Origin: Pseudomonadota bacterium
GTDB taxonomy: Bacteria; Desulfobacterota; Desulfovibrionia; Desulfovibrionales; Desulfovibrionaceae
Assembly: GCA_018822065.1 (NCBI GenBank)
Contig: JAHJKV010000124.1
Coordinates: forward strand, 1-6,133
Length of the DNA: 6,133 nucleotides
Reading direction: 5' to 3'
Both the position numbers and the translations under genes were made by a program. This document shows positions 1-5,481 of this stretch, piece by piece. Under the pieces are notes generated by a model. That model was not told the origin of the DNA, did no database searches, and saw only the letters and a program-made list of their open reading frames with translations. How positions within the stretch are numbered: position 1 is the stretch's first letter; each line of letters starts with the position of its first letter.

Positions 1-194
1 AGCCCTTTTTCCTCCAGCACCCGCAGGGCCTCGCGCACGGTGCCTCTGCTGGCACCGAGCTGTTCCTTGAGGGTCAGTTCGGGCGGTAGCTGGTCGCCGG
101 GGGCCAGGGTTCGGTCCAGGATGGCCTCCTCGATCTGGGCGACAACATCCTGGTACATCTTTGTTTTCTTAATTTTTTTCGCTTGTAGAGCCAT
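1..194 (-). CDS. GntR-family transcriptional regulator, FadR type (N-terminal part only)
   Basis: This gene starts at the ATG at 194-192 and leaves the window at position 1, so only about 64 N-terminal residues are visible. They form a GntR winged helix-turn-helix: a first helix (residues about 14-28, YQDVVAQIEEAILD), the loop APGDQLPPE (31-39), and the recognition region LGASRGTVREALRVLEEKG (46-64), which is the hallmark SR-x-x-VREAL pattern. The C-terminal effector domain lies outside the window, so the ligand is unknown. FadR-type members usually sense small carboxylates or acyl-CoA, but that is family knowledge only. The first 12 residues are lysine-rich. Met13 (ATG at 158-156) is an alternative start, and neither start has a strong Shine-Dalgarno. 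The gene is divergent from the antiporter operon and probably autoregulated through the palindrome at 224-238. Confidence 0.88.
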   Translation of the reverse strand, partial: MALQAKKIKKTKMYQDVVAQIEEAILDRTLAPGDQLPPELTLKEQLGASRGTVREALRVLEEKG

Positions 195-223
195 GGGCGG
201 CTGCCTGTGGTGACAAAAGGTTT

Positions 224-238
224 AATTGTCGGACAATT
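224..238. promoter_or_regulatory. Palindromic operator, probable GntR/FadR-type binding site
   Basis: This is a perfect inverted repeat, AATTGTC-G-GACAATT. Its core TTGTCGGACAA (226-236) fits the TnGTnnnACnA pattern typical of FadR-subfamily GntR operators. Its centre is 37 bases upstream of the GntR start codon, and it covers the transcription start predicted from the promoter at 241-269. The simplest reading is autorepression by the adjacent regulator. Whether it also controls the divergent antiporter genes, which begin about 235 bases away, cannot be told from the sequence. Confidence 0.7.
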
Positions 239-240
239 GA

Positions 241-269
241 AATGTAGAGGATGGGTTGCATTCCGTCAA
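241..269 (-). promoter_or_regulatory. Sigma70-like promoter for the GntR gene
   Basis: On the minus strand there is a -35 box TTGACG (269-264, five of six matches to consensus), a spacer of exactly 17 bases, and a -10 box TACATT (246-241, four of six). Transcription should start near 233-235, inside the palindrome at 224-238. That leaves a leader of about 40 bases before the GntR ATG. The promoter is predicted from sequence alone. Confidence 0.55.
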
Positions 270-297
270 GGGGGGGCGGAGAGTGCGCAGCAGAACG

Positions 298-329
298 GGA
301 AACCAGTGGGCTTGAACCCTCTGGTTTCC
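298..329. other. Strong inverted repeat / hairpin 1 in the divergent gap
   Basis: The left arm GGAAACCAG (298-306) pairs perfectly with CTGGTTTCC (321-329). After one T-T mismatch the stem continues with GGG (308-310) against CCC (317-319), closing a 6-base loop CTTGAA. The total is 12 base pairs. No T-run follows on either strand, so it is not a standard intrinsic terminator, and no gene end lies nearby. It could be an RNA structure in the antiporter leader, a palindromic protein-binding site, or a dispersed REP-like element. The sequence does not decide between these. Confidence 0.6.
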
Positions 330-351
330 AGATGCCCTTGAGGGTGTCTGG
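328..351 (+). other. Second inverted repeat / hairpin 2, abutting hairpin 1
   Basis: CCAGA (328-332) pairs with TCTGG (347-351). In plus-strand RNA the stem continues through U-G and G-U wobbles and CCC/GGG to a UUGA tetraloop (338-341), giving a continuous stem of about 10 pairs. It shares bases 328-329 with the base of hairpin 1, so the two stems either stack end to end or compete for these two bases. Both loops contain TTGA. The wobbles make this stem better as plus-strand RNA than as a DNA palindrome. Confidence 0.5.
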
Positions 352-357
352 ATCGAA

Positions 358-363
358 TATGAT
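358..363 (+). promoter_or_regulatory. Possible -10 box for the antiporter operon (weak)
   Basis: TATGAT matches the sigma70 -10 consensus at five of six positions and lies about 110 bases before the first plus-strand gene. It has no convincing -35 box at 16-18 bases. The closest match, TTGAGG (338-343), is only 14 bases away. If this is the promoter, the inverted repeats at 298-351 would lie upstream of or within it as possible activator or repressor sites, not in the transcript. Confidence 0.2.
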
Positions 364-384
364 TGCGCCCCGAAGACGAGTGGT

Positions 385-421
385 CTGGCAGGAAATGGCC
401 CATACGGGTTTGCCGTGCCAG
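385..421 (+). other. Weaker stem-loop shortly before the RCK-USP gene
   Basis: CTGGCA (385-390) pairs with TGCCAG (416-421). Inside this is a smaller stem, CCC (399-401) with GGG (406-408), around the loop ATAC and extended by two G-U pairs. The outer stem ends about 43 bases before the Shine-Dalgarno of the gene starting at 473, so it could form in the mRNA leader. It is less convincing than the two hairpins at 298-351. Confidence 0.3.
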
Positions 422-464
422 GGCGGTTGATATTACTTGTGAACAGTGGCGACTGCCTGCTATG

Positions 465-471
465 GGTGGAG
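465..471 (+). promoter_or_regulatory. Ribosome binding site that decides the RCK-USP start
   Basis: GGTGGAG lies just before two candidate ATG codons at 473 and 479. It makes the GTG at 446, which opens the same frame, an unlikely start. Spacing from GGAG (468-471) is ideal for the ATG at 479. Spacing from GGTGG (465-469) is short for the ATG at 473. Family alignment nevertheless favours 473. Confidence 0.5.
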
Positions 472-472
472 C

Positions 473-1888
473 ATGAAAATGCTTATTTGCGGTGTGGGCG
501 GGATCGCCCGGGAGTTGTTGCGTCAGTTGGGTGACGACTGGGAGATCACGCTCATCGACATTTCCGAGGAGCAGCTTTCCCGGGCCGTGGCCCTCAAGCC
601 GGATGTGAAGGAAGTCATCGCTGGAGACCCTTCGAGTTCGGTGGTGTTAGAAACAGCGGGGCTGGCCGAGGCCAAGTATGTGTTGGGACTCTCGCGTGAC
701 CATAAAGTGAACCTGGCCGTGGCGGAAATAGCCTTGGAGGCTGGCGTTCCTCATATCTCGGTCCTGGTGAACCAGCAGGAGGACCTGAAGGAACTACGCG
801 AGCGAGGGGTGCATGCCCTGCTGGCCGGGAAGCTGGTGGCCGGGAGCCTTTACCACTACCTGCAGGACCCGCGTCTGCGCATCACCCCGCTGGCCCTCGG
901 ACCGGCAAACATCATGGAGATTCGCGCCGCCGAGCATCTGTTGGTGGTGGGCAAGCGGGCAGCATTTTTTAGGAGGCGACGGTCCAAGCTGGTGGGCATT
1001 TTTCGCAAAGAACGGCTCATTTTCCCGCAGCCGGAGACGGTGATCCTGACCGAGGATAGGCTGGTGATCCTTGGTGAACTCTCGGTGTTTCAGGAGGTCT
1101 GCGACCTGCTTGAATGCGGCAACCCGCACTTCCCCCTGGCCTATGGCCCCGGCATGCTTGTGGCCGTGCCGGAGAGCGAGGTGAACGACATGCCTCAGGT
1201 GGTGGCCGAGGGGCTGTATCTGGCCCAGAACATCCAGGTGAAATCCGTGACCCTGCTGGACGGTGATCCCAATGCGGACTTTTCCGAGGTCGTCGACCAC
1301 TGGCCCCAGAACATCTCGCCGGAGACCCTGTTTTTTGAAGGAGACCTGGATCAGGCCGTGCGCGAGGCATGCAAGGCTGGTAGATTCGGGCTGGTGGTCA
1401 TTCCGCCCCTGGAGCAGTTTCTTTTGTCCGCCCTGACCAAACCTGGTCACATCCGCTTGGCCCACGACATTGCTAGGCCTCTTTTGGTGAGCAAGGGGAC
1501 GCCGCCCTATGAGCGCATCCTGGTGCCCTTTTCCGGCACGGCCATGTCCGAACTGGCCTTGGAGATCGCTGTGGACTTTGCCCGGCAGGTGGGCGGGGGA
1601 ATTACCGCTGCGGTCATTGAGCAGCCGGACTTCCTGACTGGCGAGGAGTATTCCAGCTGGAAAGACGCGACGATGGCACGCCTCAATGAGTTGAGCCACG
1701 TGCACAAGATGCCCATCGAGGTGGTCAACCGGCGGGGGAATCCCGTGCGGGAGATCACGGCCCTGACCAGCGATTTTGATCTGCTCGTGCTTGGTTCCAC
1801 CAATCGGGACCGAGGCATCTTCACCCCCAACGTGGGCGAACGGCTGGCGCAAGACGCCCAGTGCTCCGTGCTGATCCTGGCGTTCTAG
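473..1888 (+). CDS. RCK (TrkA-N/TrkA-C) protein with two universal-stress-protein domains, partner of a CPA2 antiporter
   Basis: This is a predicted cytoplasmic regulatory subunit of 471 residues. Residues 1-115 form a TrkA-N Rossmann domain: the nucleotide loop GVGGIA is at 7-12, an acidic Asp29 ends the second strand (typical of NAD(H) binding), and the family pattern GDPSSSVVLETAGL is at 51-64. Residues about 137-202 resemble TrkA-C, a small ligand-binding module. Residues about 225-342 look like a degenerate universal-stress domain (LVAVPESE, FGLVVIPP, RPLLVSKG), and 346-471 form a clearer one (YERILVPFSG, FDLLVLGSTNRDRG, CSVLILAF). In the last domain the usual G-S/T of the ATP loop is G-E (455-456), so ATP binding is doubtful. 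The start at 473 gives the family's typical opening, Met-Lys then a hydrophobic strand then Gly. ATG 479 is the main alternative and GTG 446 is less likely. The stop lies 3 bases before the antiporter gene, so the two are almost certainly cotranscribed. The role as a gating subunit is inferred from domains and context. Confidence 0.85.
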   Translation: MKMLICGVGGIARELLRQLGDDWEITLIDISEEQLSRAVALKPDVKEVIAGDPSSSVVLETAGLAEAKYVLGLSRDHKVNLAVAEIALEAGVPHISVLVNQQEDLKELRERGVHALLAGKLVAGSLYHYLQDPRLRITPLALGPANIMEIRAAEHLLVVGKRAAFFRRRRSKLVGIFRKERLIFPQPETVILTEDRLVILGELSVFQEVCDLLECGNPHFPLAYGPGMLVAVPESEVNDMPQVVAEGLYLAQNIQVKSVTLLDGDPNADFSEVVDHWPQNISPETLFFEGDLDQAVREACKAGRFGLVVIPPLEQFLLSALTKPGHIRLAHDIARPLLVSKGTPPYERILVPFSGTAMSELALEIAVDFARQVGGGITAAVIEQPDFLTGEEYSSWKDATMARLNELSHVHKMPIEVVNRRGNPVREITALTSDFDLLVLGSTNRDRGIFTPNVGERLAQDAQCSVLILAF

Positions 1889-1891
1889 CCT

Positions 1892-3049
1892 ATGGAACTC
1901 GGCAACGGCATCTCGCTTCTCATCGTCACCCTGGCGGCGGCGTTTTTGCCCGGAGTGGGGCGGATATTCCGCATTCCGGAACCCGTGACCATGATTCTCT
2001 TTGGGGTGTTTCTTGGCAAGAGCGTGCTCAACCTGCATATGGGGGAACACTGGCTGCCGTTTTTGGCCGAGCTTGGGTTTTTGATGCTCATGTTTCAGGC
2101 GGGCATGGAGATCGACTTCAGCCTCCTGCGCGGCCAGGGCCGTAAGGGTGTCCTGTTCCAGACCCTGTTTTTTGGCGGTACTCTGGCTGCGGCCCTTGCC
2201 TGCGCCGTGTTGTTGGGTCAGGACGTTTTCTTCGCCCTGGTGCTCTCCACCACCTCCCTCGGCTTGGTCATGCCCATCCTCAAGGAAGCGGGCATTGAAG
2301 GCTCTCCCTTTGGTCAGACCGTGCTCATCGCCGCCACGGTGGCTGATTTTCTGACCCTTCTGGGCATCACCCTGGTGGTGCTCTGGCGTCAGAGCGGGTT
2401 GAGCTGGGAGTTTGTGGCCCCGGTGCCGCTCTTTGTCGGGTTTGGTGTGGCCCTTTGGGCGGCCCGGCTTTGGGCCTGGTGGCACCCGGAGCAGGCTGAG
2501 CGGCTGCTTTTGGGCGAGAACCTGCAACAGCAGGGAGTGCGGCTCTCCCTGGCGCTGCTCTTTCTCTTCGTGGCCCTTTCAGAGCTGGCGAATCTGGAGC
2601 CTGTGCTGGGCGCGTTCATGGGCGGGTGCATCCTCTCCTTTGTGCTGCGGCGCAAGGAGGTGTTGGAATCCAAAATTTCCGTGCTTGGATTCGGCTTGCT
2701 GATTCCTATGTTTTTTATCCATGTGGGCATGGAGTTCGACGTGAGCAATATCCTGACCTCGGAGCGCCTGTTCTTCACCTACAAACTGTTGGGCGCGGCC
2801 CTGGTGGTGAAGCTCGTTCCCTGTCTGCTCTTCCCGCTCTTCCGCATGAAGCTGGCCGACGGGCTCCGGGCGGGCATGCTCCTTTCGGCGCGGCTTTCGC
2901 TGATTATCGCCGCCGCTGCCATCGGGCTCAAGGAGGGCTTTCTGACCGAAGCAACCAAGGACTCCATCGTGCTCCTGGCGCTCATCACCTGCCTGCTCGG
3001 CCCAGTGGCTTTCCGAATGCTCCTCCCTCGCAACGCAAGGCGCCATTAA
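1892..3049 (+). CDS. CPA2-family cation:proton antiporter (Kef-type membrane domain)
   Basis: This is a predicted inner-membrane antiporter of 385 residues with about 12-13 hydrophobic segments, exchanging K+ or Na+ for H+. It matches the Na+/H+ exchanger domain family over nearly its whole length. Visible family features are GMEIDFSLL (71-79), the helix motif STTSLGLVMPILKEAG (119-134), a membrane-embedded Asp152 in ATVADFLTLL (148-157) as the likely ion-binding residue, FFIHVGMEFD (274-283), and SARLSLIIAAAAIGLKEGF (332-350) with Arg334. It ends directly after the last membrane helix and has no C-terminal RCK domain, unlike KefB/KefC (about 600 residues). The upstream gene encodes such a domain separately. 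The ATG follows the previous stop by 3 bases and has no clear Shine-Dalgarno, which suggests translational coupling. The transported ion cannot be read from the sequence. Confidence 0.88.
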   Translation: MELGNGISLLIVTLAAAFLPGVGRIFRIPEPVTMILFGVFLGKSVLNLHMGEHWLPFLAELGFLMLMFQAGMEIDFSLLRGQGRKGVLFQTLFFGGTLAAALACAVLLGQDVFFALVLSTTSLGLVMPILKEAGIEGSPFGQTVLIAATVADFLTLLGITLVVLWRQSGLSWEFVAPVPLFVGFGVALWAARLWAWWHPEQAERLLLGENLQQQGVRLSLALLFLFVALSELANLEPVLGAFMGGCILSFVLRRKEVLESKISVLGFGLLIPMFFIHVGMEFDVSNILTSERLFFTYKLLGAALVVKLVPCLLFPLFRMKLADGLRAGMLLSARLSLIIAAAAIGLKEGFLTEATKDSIVLLALITCLLGPVAFRMLLPRNARRH

Positions 3050-3073
3050 CCCAAGAGCGAACCAAAACGGGCT

Positions 3074-3094
3074 GGACGGCTACGAAAGCTGTCC
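3074..3094 (-). terminator. Possible terminator hairpin at the convergent gene ends
   Basis: GGACGGCT (3074-3081) pairs with AGCTGTCC (3087-3094) as an 8-bp stem with one G-T pair and a 5-base loop. It overlaps the thiE stop codon (3082-3080) and lies 24 bases past the antiporter stop. On the minus strand it is followed, after a GC-rich AGCCC, by GTTTTGGTT, a poor but possible U-tract. On the plus strand no T-run follows. It may end the thi operon transcript, but it is weak by intrinsic-terminator standards. Confidence 0.3.
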
Positions 3095-3739
3095 CATGGC
3101 AAGGTTCAAGGATCGAATCTTCCCGGCAATATCCTCGGCCCCGACCACCTCGGTGACCATGGCGACGCAACGGCCACCATGGGCCACGACCTCGGCGATG
3201 CTGTGTTCCTTGATGCCGCCGATGGCCACGAAGGGCAGGTCGATAGTGGTTGCCACGTGGTTCAGGTAGCCAAGGCCCACCGGGGCGCAGACATCTTCCT
3301 TGGTCTGGGTGGCGTAGATGGGACCCACGCCGATGTTGTCCGCCCCGACGAGGGTGGCCTGGGCAGCCTGCTGGGGCGAATGGGTGGAGAGGCCGATGGC
3401 CACATCCGGGCCGACCAGACGGCGCACCTCGGCTACGGGCAGGTCTTCCTGACCCACGTGCACCCCGTCGGCCCCGACGAGCAGGGCCAGATCAATGTCG
3501 TCGTTGATGATCAGGGCCGCACCAGCCGCGCGGGTCATTTCGCGCAGCTTGCGGCACTCTTCGAGCTTGGCCCCCATCTTCTTGGTCTTCTCCCGATACT
3601 GGACGAGCTTGATCCCGGCATCGAGCATGATGCCCACGACCTCTATGTTCGAACGGCCAAGGGAGAATTTTTCAGCGGTCAGGCAGTAGATGCCGCCGCT
3701 TGCGATAAGCGAGGTGACCAGTCGGCGGCCGCTAGGCAT
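3080..3739 (-). CDS. thiE: Thiamine phosphate synthase ThiE
   Basis: A cytoplasmic TIM-barrel enzyme of 219 residues, the usual ThiE length. It condenses HMP-pyrophosphate with hydroxyethylthiazole phosphate to give thiamine phosphate. Nearly all family motifs are present: IYCLT (17-21), QYREK (47-51; most relatives have QLREK), NDDIDLAL (79-86), GADGVHVGQEDLP (89-101), GLSTHS (116-121), the phosphate and Mg region IGVGPIYATQTK (136-147), VGLGYL (154-159), FVAIGGI (170-176) and a final VAMVTEVVGAEDIAG (192-206). The ATG at 3739 is chosen because AAGGAG (3752-3747) lies 7 bases upstream and family homology begins near there. The frame is open to an ATG at 3784, but that would add 15 residues without homology. 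The gene overlaps the end of thiF by 8 bases and is the last gene of the operon. Confidence 0.95.
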   Translation of the reverse strand: MPSGRRLVTSLIASGGIYCLTAEKFSLGRSNIEVVGIMLDAGIKLVQYREKTKKMGAKLEECRKLREMTRAAGAALIINDDIDLALLVGADGVHVGQEDLPVAEVRRLVGPDVAIGLSTHSPQQAAQATLVGADNIGVGPIYATQTKEDVCAPVGLGYLNHVATTIDLPFVAIGGIKEHSIAEVVAHGGRCVAMVTEVVGAEDIAGKIRSLNLAMGQLS

Positions 3740-4361
3740 GGCGCGACTCCTTGAAACGTTTGAGGAAATAGGAGAGGACCACATCGGCTTGCTTGGCTGC
3801 GGCCACGCCGATCATCGGAGAGAGGGGCGGGGTCTCGCCGCCGCATTCGGTGTGCATGTCACCCACGAGCACAAAGTTGGGGCGAAGCCTGCGGGTGATG
3901 ATTCCCTCAGCCAGTCCGCAGCCGCCCATGCCCGAGGCGGAAACCAGCAGGGTGTCCGTGGGGAGGATCAGTTCTGCAAGGATTTTCTTGGCTTTCGGGT
4001 CGTCAAAGGCCTCGATCACGGCATCGCAGGCTTGGAACAGTTTCGAGGCGTTGGTTTGTTCCACGCGTATCTGGTGGAGTTCCAGCTCCAGGTCCGGGTT
4101 GATGGCCCGCAGGTTTTCGGCCAGGGCTTCTACCTTGGGTTGGCCCACCTGTCGGGCGAAGTAAAACTGTCGGTTCAAGTTGGTGAATTCTACCTGGTCG
4201 AAGTCCGCGATGATCAGGCGACGGAAGCCGGAGCGCACCAGGTGCATGGCCACGTTGGAGCCCAGGCCGCCTGCACCGGCCACGCCGATGCGCTGTTTTT
4301 GCAGCCAGGCCAGGACTTCGGCTCCGATGTGGGTGGCTATGCCGCGTTCTGTCTCGTTCAT
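3732..4361 (-). CDS. thiF: ThiS adenylyltransferase ThiF (short, single-domain form)
   Basis: A cytoplasmic E1-like enzyme of 209 residues. It adenylates the C-terminal glycine of the sulfur carrier ThiS so that it can be loaded with sulfur for thiazole synthesis. The ATP-binding loop GAGGLGSN is at 29-36. ADFDQVEFTNLNRQ (52-65) carries the conserved aspartates and the Asn-x-x-Arg-Gln motif, Lys76 lies in QPKVEAL, and the Mg-site aspartate is in EAFDD (117-121). Only three cysteines are present (112, 148, 173), with no CxxC pair. This shorter protein therefore lacks the structural zinc site of E. coli ThiF (about 250 residues) and fits the short ThiF type I associate with anaerobes. The ATG at 4361 forms an ATGA overlap with the thiH stop and has GGGAG (4374-4370) 8 bases upstream. 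The open frame reaches back to 4433, but those extra 24 residues lie inside thiH and show no homology. Confidence 0.92.
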   Translation of the reverse strand: MNETERGIATHIGAEVLAWLQKQRIGVAGAGGLGSNVAMHLVRSGFRRLIIADFDQVEFTNLNRQFYFARQVGQPKVEALAENLRAINPDLELELHQIRVEQTNASKLFQACDAVIEAFDDPKAKKILAELILPTDTLLVSASGMGGCGLAEGIITRRLRPNFVLVGDMHTECGGETPPLSPMIGVAAAKQADVVLSYFLKRFKESRHA

Positions 4362-5479
4362 GCCGCAGGCTCCCGGATGGGTTCCCAGTCCTTGAACACG
4401 GGCTGGTAGCCATGGCGCACCAGCACCTGGCACATTTCCTCCACGCTGCGGTCGTCGGAGATGTCGAACTGACCCACGCTTTCGGTATCGGTCTTGGAGT
4501 GGCCGCCCACGGCGGTGGAGACTCCGGCGGACATGCGGGTCACGCCTAGGGGCAGGATGTGTTCGCGGAACTCCGGGGCCTCGCGGGTGGAGATGGTGAT
4601 GGACACGCGGGGCAGGAAGAGGCGCAGGGCGAGCATGATCTGGACCATCTGCCGGTCGGAGACGATGCTGGCGGGCTGGTAGGTTCCGGCGTGGGGACGC
4701 ATGCGCGGCAGGGAGATGGCGATGTCCACGCCGGGGTAGGTGCGCTGCAGGTAGTCGGCGTGCAGGCCGGTGAAGAAGATGTCGCGCCGCCAGTCGGTGA
4801 GGCCCAGGAGGGCACCGATATTGACCACACGCAGACCGGCCTTGCAGCCGCGTTCCGGGGCGTCGAGCCGGTAGCGGTAGTCTCGTTTGGGTCCGGCAGG
4901 ATGCAGTTCGGCATAGAGGGTTTCGTCGTAAGTTTCCTGGAAGACGGTCAGTCCGTCCACCCCGGCCCGGGCCAGCCGGGCGTAGTCTTCAGTGTCCATG
5001 GGGAAGACCTCGATGGAGATGGAGGGGAAGAGGGGGGCGAGGAGTCTGGTGCATGCTTCCAGGTAGTCCACGCCAGCCTTGTTCGGGGCCTCGCCCGTGA
5101 GCAGGAGGACGTGCTTGAGACCCGTGGCCGCGATGGCCTCGGCCTCTCGGCGCAGTTCGTCCAGGCTCAGCTGGGAGCGGTGGATTTTGTTTTTGGTATT
5201 GAAGCCGCAGTAGACGCAGTGGTTGCTGCAGTGGTTGGCCAGGTAGATCGGGGTGAAGAGTTGGATGGTGCTACCAAAATGTTGCCGGGTGACCTGGTTG
5301 GCGCGCTGGGCCAGGGGCTCCAGGTGCTGGTCGGCGGCCGGGGAGAGCAGGGCCAGGAAATCTTCGTGGGAGAGCACGGGCTTGCCCAGGGCACGCAGGA
5401 CGTCTTCGGACCTGGCTCCGGTGAGCAGGGCATCAAGCGGCGCGTCGGCAGTGGCACGCAGCAGGTGAAACACGCTCAT
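4358..5479 (-). CDS. thiH: 2-iminoacetate synthase ThiH (radical SAM tyrosine lyase)
   Basis: A radical SAM enzyme of 373 residues, the normal ThiH length. It cleaves tyrosine to p-cresol and dehydroglycine, the C-N unit that ThiG uses for the thiazole ring. The 4Fe-4S cluster motif CxxxCxxC is at Cys84, Cys88 and Cys91 (HCSNHCVYCGFN). The SAM-contacting GE motif is at 129-130 (LLLTGEAP). Further family blocks are IEVFPM (156-161), TVFQETYDETLYAELHPAGP (178-197), NIGALLGL (220-227), ISLPRMRPHAG (255-265) and, near the end, MSAGVST, QFDISDDRSVEEM and PVFKDWE. The ATG at 5479 is 2 bases after the thiG stop and has GAGGG (5490-5486) 6 bases upstream. Use of ThiH in place of the oxygen-dependent glycine oxidase ThiO points to anaerobic metabolism. 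Confidence 0.95.
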   Translation of the reverse strand: MSVFHLLRATADAPLDALLTGARSEDVLRALGKPVLSHEDFLALLSPAADQHLEPLAQRANQVTRQHFGSTIQLFTPIYLANHCSNHCVYCGFNTKNKIHRSQLSLDELRREAEAIAATGLKHVLLLTGEAPNKAGVDYLEACTRLLAPLFPSISIEVFPMDTEDYARLARAGVDGLTVFQETYDETLYAELHPAGPKRDYRYRLDAPERGCKAGLRVVNIGALLGLTDWRRDIFFTGLHADYLQRTYPGVDIAISLPRMRPHAGTYQPASIVSDRQMVQIMLALRLFLPRVSITISTREAPEFREHILPLGVTRMSAGVSTAVGGHSKTDTESVGQFDISDDRSVEEMCQVLVRHGYQPVFKDWEPIREPAA

Positions 5480-5481
5480 GA

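Noticed and set aside
308..319. tRNA T-arm-like GGG-CTTGAA-CCC
   Set aside because: The loop is 6 bases instead of 7, it lacks the TTC signature, and no other tRNA arms are found around it.
298..351. Intrinsic terminator
   Set aside because: No T-run follows either hairpin on either strand, and no gene ends nearby, because the flanking genes are divergent.
386..401. Sigma54-like promoter (TGGCAG followed by GGCC)
   Set aside because: The spacing between the GG and GC elements is one base off the required -24/-12 distance, and the TTGC element is not matched.
446..472. GTG at 446 as the start of the RCK-USP gene
   Set aside because: It has no Shine-Dalgarno and adds nine residues before the family's normal Met-Lys opening. 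GGTGGAG at 465-471 serves an ATG at 473 or 479.
794..2527. A 577-codon open frame on the minus strand, antisense to the RCK-USP and antiporter genes
   Set aside because: Its translation is rich in Gly, Gln, His and Arg with no recognisable domain. It crosses two well-supported genes on the other strand and is explained by high-GC codon bias.
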